Shown here one piece after another: positions 58,501 through 64,000 of a stretch of DNA of 64,000 bases. The notes beneath the pieces are model-generated. The model did no database searches. It was not told where the DNA came from and saw only the letters and a program-made list of their open reading frames with translations. The DNA is taken from assembly GCA_033060915.1 (NCBI GenBank), contig CM065379.1:30957318-31021317 (forward strand). The letters are read 5' to 3'. Position 1 is the first letter of the stretch. Every line of letters starts with the position of its first letter. The DNA comes from Euryodendron excelsum (lineage: Eukaryota; Streptophyta; Magnoliopsida; Ericales; Pentaphylacaceae). A program made the position numbers and the translations under genes.

Positions 58501-60258
58501 TAAGTGTATAGCAGGTGAGGGTTTGTGTATAGAGGCTAGGGTTTAGAGAACCTAAAGGAGATTAGGGTTTTTGGGAGGCTAGGAGCTTTGTCTATCAAAA
58601 ATTAGGGTTTTTACACTAAGTTTGCAGACCTATTTCATGCTGGAAGAGGCTCTATATTTATAGAGAGAAGAATGAACTGGCGCCTGTTGTAGTGGCACTA
58701 GGATAAAATTCCCTTTGGCACCACTAGGAGTGGTGCTGGGCCCTAGTGGTGCTGGGCCAATATTTGGCTTGGCGCCACTTAGGAAAGTTTTAAGGTCAGC
58801 AACAGCGTATCTTTAGAAGATTTGGGTGCCTGTACTAGTGATTACCATGAAATTTTTAGCCTGGCTTCACTAGGAGTGGCTCCAAAGGGTCCGGGAAGGA
58901 TTTAAGGGACCGAGAATGACCCAGAAGGCCGGAAAAGGGCAGGAACCCTTAGAATAGGGTCTCGGGGGGGGGGGGGGGGGGGGGGGGGGGGTAATGGACT
59001 TGAAAAAGGATGTTTGGGTTTGTTAAAGGGGTTGACCAGGCCATTAGGGGTAAAATAGTCAATCGAGCCAGAAAGCTGTCGGGACGGACTCAGAATGTCC
59101 TAGAAGAAGACTCGAGATTTGGAAACATTATTTAGAATGTTCCCAAAGGTTTTCGGTTTGATACCCAGAGCCAGTGTGGTCGAAAAAGGCAACTGGCTCA
59201 CTAGGGGTAAAACGGTCATTTTACATTGGGTTTACCAGAATTGACTCGGAATGATCCGAAAAGATAATGGAAGGTTGAGAATACTATAAGAAGTATTCTC
59301 GGGAGGTTACCGGTTTGATACCCAGAGCCGGTGTGGTCCCTGGGGCATTCGAATGCCTAGGGGCAAGATGGTCATCTTGACCGAAAAGTCTCGGAATTGG
59401 CCCGAAACTAACTAGAAGGCACCTAATCATACCGGATCATCTCTATGATGATCTTGGAAGGGTGGACTTACCGTTTTGAGGACTTAGGTATTTTTTCGAG
59501 AAACGTGCCAAAAATGGCCCTAGGGGTAGTTTAGTCATTTTTCACTGAAGTGGGCTAGTATGCACTGGTGTTGACCTGATTTTTGAGTGTTTCTACCACT
59601 TTGACGGTGGTCCCGTGATACAAGGGTTTGTTGGCAACTCCCTATATTGACCTGTTTGCGAGTACTTCTGCTACTCTGACGGTTGCGATGTTTACGAGTA
59701 CTTTCGCTACTCTGACGGTTCGCGATCATTCCCAAGACTACCTGATCTCAGAAAGCTGCTAAATGAACTTAATGCTTGAGGAATCAACTTTCTCAAAAGG
59801 CGTGCCGAAATAGACATTTCTGCATTGGCGGGTTAGTAGGCGCCAAAGATGGACCGTTTTACCATCTAGGGGACCTAAGGTTTCGTCCCGGTTGACAGGT
59901 TTGAAGGGACTTACCATTCCAAAAAGTTCACTAAAAAACGTGTCGGATTGGAGGGTCTTACCAATTAAGGAATCAACTTTCTCGAAATGTGTGCCGAATT
60001 TAATTGGAATTAGAATTGAAATTGGAATGGGGACTTACTGTCTTCGGAAAGACGTGCCTGTTGGAATTGGATCGAATACTACCCCCAAGGGTATTTTGGT
60101 CATTTTGCCTCTATTTGGGCCCAACGGGCCCGCGAAGCTGTTTGATTGACGGGATTAGACTTGAAAAGTTGCTTTAACTCAATATATGTCCACATTGACT
60201 TAAATACAAGTATGGACGGACTATAGACTGCCGAGCGGTAAAAAATGGGGTGCTTACA
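55546..60258 (-). mobile_element. E2 5' LTR
   Basis: This 4.7-kb LTR ends TGTCGCATCC (5'-most on the plus strand) and ...GGGTGCTTACA. Reading along the minus strand it has the family layout: ~81-bp repeat remnants (59930-60070), GAGTR palindromes (59585-59717), the ~158-bp array (59030-59400), a GGCGCC-type cluster (58678-58790) and a TATA box at 58655-58662. Telobox motifs follow at 58500-58610, then a splice-donor-like GTAGG at 58332-58336, the pyrimidine-rich tract (56380-58040) and the structured U5 (55560-56040). A run of 28 G interrupts it at 58964-58991. Confidence 0.88.
58964..58991 (+). repeat. Run of 28 G in the E2 5' LTR
   Basis: The homologous place in the E2 3' LTR (47205-47215) has only GAGGGG, so the run expanded after insertion or is a sequencing/assembly artefact. 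C-runs also occur at 5180-5197, 28700-28712 and 1295-1307. Confidence 0.8.
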
Positions 60259-60263
60259 TTCGG

Positions 60264-62196
60264 TTGTGCTGTTGGGCCCAAAAAAAGAAAGGGAAAAGCA
60301 AATGGAATTAGCATGTGGAGTCGAAAATCTTATGTCATGCATGTCCTATGGAGGTCCCTTCTTTTGCGCAATCTAGGCATGATGTTGAGTCCATTTTAGA
60401 GGTGGGGTGTTGGCCTTGTATGCAATATAATACCTCTTTGGCATGGGCCAGTCAACGCTTCTTTGTTTGGGCAATCCTGTCTTTATGGACGGAGAGAGAT
60501 TTGGGCCACTCTTAAGATATGGTTCTATACATGCCATGAATCCTTAGGGTTGAGAAACCCTTTGGAGCTTTAGTAGGTTCGATTAATATGATATCGGATT
60601 GTTTCTTTCTCTTTTTAGTTGATGAAAATGCGTTGACTTGAGTTTTTTGGAACTCATGTCTTTAGAATGGATACTGATGCATGAGTATGATAGTTGTGAA
60701 TATGTGCATAGCATAATGACAATAGATAAGCTGTTTAGAAAACCCCTTTTTCGGTCCTTGCTTCGTCTTTGGTTTTCTTAGTACTTGAAAGATGAGGGGG
60801 AGGACAGATGACACGAAACAAAATGAGAACTTAGTGCCTTGGTTTGAAAGTTTATATATAATGCATGCCCTATAGGTGCCCCTGCTTTGAGAGGGGGACT
60901 AAGCATGTTGTGTTTGCTCACTTTTGGAGATAAGGAGTTGCCCCTGTATACAGATACCATACCTGTGCATGTTTCATACATCCATTCATTCAAGGGAAGT
61001 AAATTGACGATTTTATTACATTAGATTTTTCTAGTACATGGAATTGAAAATAAATAGAAAGGGGAGAGGGAACATTTTCCATTAGACTTTCCACTTAGCT
61101 ACTATTATAAGGGAAAACCTAAACTACTCTTGACTCTTCGGTTTCCCCTTTTTGATGTCCAGAGGTCGTTGAGCAACCTTGTCTTGGGATTTTGCCCCTT
61201 ATCTTGTGGCAACCTTATCTCCATAAGTGAAAGGCATTGGGGCCCCTCTTATGAAATGATTCTTGGATGCATGCCATGATCATTAGGGTTTGGAACCCTA
61301 AGGAATTGGGTAGGCTTATGATTTGAGATTGGCTCATGGGCCATTCTCTTGGAGGTTGATCATATGCATGGAGTGCAAATGGCTTGAGTTATTTTGGAAC
61401 TCTTGCCTTGGGATGATTACATATGCATAAGCAGTTTAATAGCATGAATGACAAGATATTGATAGCAAATTATTCACGTATGGAAGCATAATAACAATAG
61501 GAGTAAGGAAATTGAAAAGCGGTGGCTCTTTCCTCCTTGGTTTTTGAAAAAGACACGTGCCTTAAATCGGGCATAGGTTTGGCTATGCATAGGTGCTATA
61601 TGAACATGAGGTCGAAGGCTACTAATGCTTTCTAAAAAGCTTGGCTCCCAGATCTTCAAACCTAGGCCCCCTCCCCGAGGTGGTGCCATTATAGGTTGGT
61701 GATCCGAGCGGGGGAACTATCTAAAGACCTTGGGTTAGGTGACACATCTACCTACCACCAACAATTAATGTACTGTTCCCCCTTCTAACTAGAAGGTAGT
61801 AATCAACGTCAATATTCTATGAAGATGCATATGCAAGTGTGTGTGTGTGATTTTAAAAATTAGAGGAAAGAGCCCAACAACACCCATACATCCTATCATA
61901 CATAACACATATGGCAGTTTATGAACATGAATTAAGATGTGGATAAGGGTCCACCTACAAAACAAATACACAGAGTTAGTACTTTTCGAGGAACTCAAAT
62001 GCAAACTAAAGTATGATGTATAAACAATACAAGAGCATGTAATGGATGTAATATTTGACTTTTTGCAAAACAAAGACCATTTTGAAAATTTTGGAATTTT
62101 GAAAAGTTTAGAAAGGATATAACTAAACAAGGTAACCGGTGAACTTAAGGTGAGTAAACGGTGACTGGACATGACATAGGCCTAACCCTCTAATTG
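60264..62196 (-). other. E1 untranslated leader with two related modules
   Basis: This is non-coding leader between the PBS and the expected gag start. It contains two related modules, about 60290-60690 and 60840-61440. Both carry a GATGCAT-type box, a 'ccttagggtt' box and a 'gacttgagtt' box. The same duplication is present in E2, whereas E3 and E5 have one module. The best conserved block, around 61641-61718, contains the palindrome CCTAGG. Confidence 0.6.
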
Positions 62197-62214
62197 TCCT
62201 CAGTGGAGTCGCCA
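62197..62214 (-). promoter_or_regulatory. E1 primer binding site (tRNA-Arg)
   Basis: The minus-strand sequence TGGCGACTCCACTGAGGA matches the complement of the 3' end of plant tRNA-Arg(ACG), including CCA, with one mismatch. It sits 3 nt from the LTR boundary, where the other copies have 2 nt. A tRNA-Arg primer is typical of the Ogre/Tat lineage. Confidence 0.85.
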
Positions 62215-62217
62215 AGC

Positions 62218-64000
62218 TGTCGTGCCCCATTTCCAGACTCGGGCCCTCTTGGTTCAGAAAAAAAAAAAAAGCACGGTGCTCTCTTAGTAGAACTCATCCT
62301 CCTAGAAGGACAAATGCGACAGGGTTTGAATTTTTGAAATGGAATTAATTAGGGCTTTTTGAAAAGATTTTTGGAGTCGCCACCTAACATATTTAAAGAT
62401 GTGTTAGGTCATCTACACCAAGCAAAACCTGAGGGTTAAACTTAGGTTTTGGAAAATATTTTTGAAAAACCATCCTCATGAAAGGGTTTTAGAAGGTAGG
62501 GTTGTTCGACAACCCAAAAAATGTTGGAATGCCCTTTTGAAAATTGACTCCTATTTTGATCTTTGAAATAGAAATTCTTAAGTCTGGGGGTTGGTTACGT
62601 GTAGGGAAGATGTCCTAAAACTATCACCCTATCTTGCCCTTACAGTACCTATATGTCTATTCACCTTTTACTCACCCGACTATGACTCACCGGTTACCTA
62701 TGTTTAATGCTATCCACTTAGAAAACTTTTGAAAACAAAGTTTGAGAAAAAGAGTTTGAATGATGGAATTGAGTTTGGAAATGGTTATAGAATTGGAAGT
62801 TTAAAAAGGGTTGTGGAATTGGAAATTTGAAAAGGGTTGTGAGTGCACCCCATGAAGGGTTACCTACATACCTCCTTAAAGAGGATCAGGTCAGCCGTAG
62901 TTTGGACAAGAGTCTGAAAGAATTAGAATTTTGAAATGGGTTTCTATTTCTAGAAAGCTTCCATTTTTAGAAATTTTACTTTTTAGGAAAGTTCGAGTTT
63001 GAAAATGTCTACTTTTTAAGAAGGTTGGAGTTTGAAAACGTTTCCTTTTCAGGAAGATTAGATTTGGAAATACTTCTTTTTCAGGAAGATTTGGTTTGAT
63101 TTTGAAATGTTTCCTTTTTAGGAAGATTGTATTTAATTTTGAAATGTTTCATCTTCAGGAAGACTTGACTTAATTTGAAAAGATTGAGATTTGATTTGAA
63201 AATATTTGATTTGAGAATTTTAAGAATATTTTATTTTCTTTTTGAAAAAGATTTGTTTCCTTTTTTGAAAAAGATTTGATTTATTTCCTTTCGGAAGGAT
63301 TTGAAAAGGTATGGAAGATTTGAGAGGGTTTGAAAAGATTTGAGAAGGTATTATTTCCTTTTCAAAAAAATTTAATTTGCTTGAAAAAGGTAAGTTTGGA
63401 TTGTTTTCAAAATGGGAGGAATCGATTTAGGGTTTAAATTTGAAAGGTTTGCAAAGGGAGTGATTTGAGGGATTTGAAATCGAAGGTATTGACTTGACTA
63501 ATTTAAAAAGGAAAGGTTTGATTGATTTGGAAATTGAAGATTTTGAGGGTTTGAAAAATGTATGATTTTGGTTTGAAAAAGAAAGGTTTCTAAGTTGGCA
63601 AAGATAAGATTTTTCTAGGATTGAACTTCTAGGGTTTAACAAATGCAAGTTTTGTAAATGGTTCGAAAACCGAGTCTATTGAAAACATGTTTTAGGGCCC
63701 GAAACCCTAACTTAGATTTTAGACATCTAAATGAATATCGCACTTTGCCTAAAGTCATTCTAGCCATTAGAAGACAAGAATAACTTTAGGCTTGTGACTT
63801 TGAAAAATAATAAAGGCACGAGGCCAAAAATTTTGGGTCATTTTGAATATCACACATTCCTCAAGACAACCTTAGTCATGGAATAAGTAAGATCGTTTCG
63901 TGATTGTGTTTTTTGAAAAGAAAAGTTATATAGGCTATTAGAAGCCATTTCAAATGTCACACTTTTCTAGGAAAATCCAAACCATAAAAGGGTTAGGATT
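62218..64000 (-). mobile_element. E1 5' LTR, U5 portion (runs off window)
   Basis: The LTR begins TGTCGTGCCCC on the plus strand, so its 3' end on the minus strand is ...GGGGCACGACA. It is diverged from the GCGCGACA end of the other copies. It keeps the U5 hairpin with the PBS-like TGGCGACTCC (62373-62382), the 'cttccctacacgtaaccaac' block and the TCCT/AGGA hairpin near 62880. It also keeps part of the fast-evolving purine/pyrimidine tract (62740-63650). Three 'ttctagcc / ctttagg'-type modules occur at about 63720-64000. The U3 is outside the window. Confidence 0.8.

Larger units (their letters stand above)
44609..60258 (-). mobile_element. E2, minus-strand non-autonomous element inserted in E1
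   Basis: From right to left E2 consists of a 5' LTR (55546-60258), PBS, duplicated leader, diverged internal region, antisense-gene remnant, polypurine tract and 3' LTR (44609-48498). The 3' LTR is cut by E3. The right flank is E1 leader starting TTCGG, so a TTCGG duplicate is expected at the unseen left end. The internal length is about 7.0 kb and no pol domains were found. The boundaries rest on the TG...CA LTR ends and the adjacent PBS and polypurine tract. Confidence 0.88.
60259..64000 (-). mobile_element. E1, outermost Tat/Ogre-like element (right part only)
   Basis: E1 reads on the minus strand. From right to left the window shows the 3' part of its 5' LTR, a primer binding site and about 1.9 kb of leader. 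The leader is cut at 60258/60259 by the end of E2. It aligns by eye with the leaders of E2, E3 and E5 (for example the CCTAGG block at 61641-61718), but it is clearly the most diverged copy, so I infer it is the oldest. The rest of E1 must lie left of the window, beyond E2-E4. No coding remnant is recognised in this part. Confidence 0.8.

Noticed and set aside
1..64000. Reverse transcriptase, RNase H, integrase, protease or endogenous pararetrovirus
   Set aside because: No characteristic catalytic motifs were found in the frames inspected. The PBS is tRNA-Arg rather than the tRNA-Met of plant pararetroviruses, and the elements have LTRs with TSDs.

Overview
The window is 64 kb of plant (angiosperm-type) heterochromatin made of a single family of large Ty3/gypsy-like LTR retrotransposons inserted into one another. 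The evidence is 5-bp target-site duplications (TSDs), TG...CA LTRs of about 4.6-5.8 kb, and a primer binding site (TGGCGACTCCACTGGGGA) complementary to the 3' end of plant tRNA-Arg(ACG). A remnant Gag nucleocapsid segment and an antisense extra gene with plant-mobile-domain (PMD) features also point to the Tat/Ogre lineage. I see no ordinary host gene, tRNA or rRNA. I find no protease, reverse transcriptase, RNase H or integrase, so every copy seen is a non-autonomous derivative. The species cannot be named from the sequence.

Layout, outermost to innermost. E1 (minus, oldest; only its right part, 60259-64000) contains E2 (minus, 44609-60258). The 3' LTR of E2 contains E3 (minus, 37865-44608). 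The Gag stub of E3 contains E4 (plus, 1-37864). The antisense gene of E4 contains E5 (plus, 2705-31645, TSD CCTGT on both sides). E5 contains two solo LTRs: S1 (8565-13768, TSD GGATA) beside its primer binding site, and S2 (21752-26491, TSD TGACC) inside its 3' LTR. The left ends of E1-E4 lie off the window, so their junctions give precise predictions for the flanking sequence.

Each element is organised the same way. The LTR has a U3 with an ~81-bp repeat array, GAGTR...YACTC palindromes, an ~158-bp repeat array, a cluster of GGCGCC palindromes and a TATA box. After the TATA box come telobox-like AAACCCTA motifs, a purine-rich GAAGA tract ending at a conserved splice donor, a 1.7-2.3 kb pyrimidine-rich TTTCCTAA/CAAAA tract, and a structured U5. 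The internal part has the PBS, a long conserved leader, a truncated gag, a non-coding spacer, an antisense gene, and a polypurine tract.

The most notable element is the antisense gene. It is about 590 codons and reads opposite to retroelement transcription. It has an 885-1009 bp 5'UTR intron conserved in three copies and, in E5, a clean 85-nt intron before a short acidic last exon. Because it is antisense, its introns would not be removed from the genomic RNA and could survive retrotransposition. Several RNA-like hairpins in the LTR show compensatory changes between copies, and one sits beside a second partial copy of the primer binding site.
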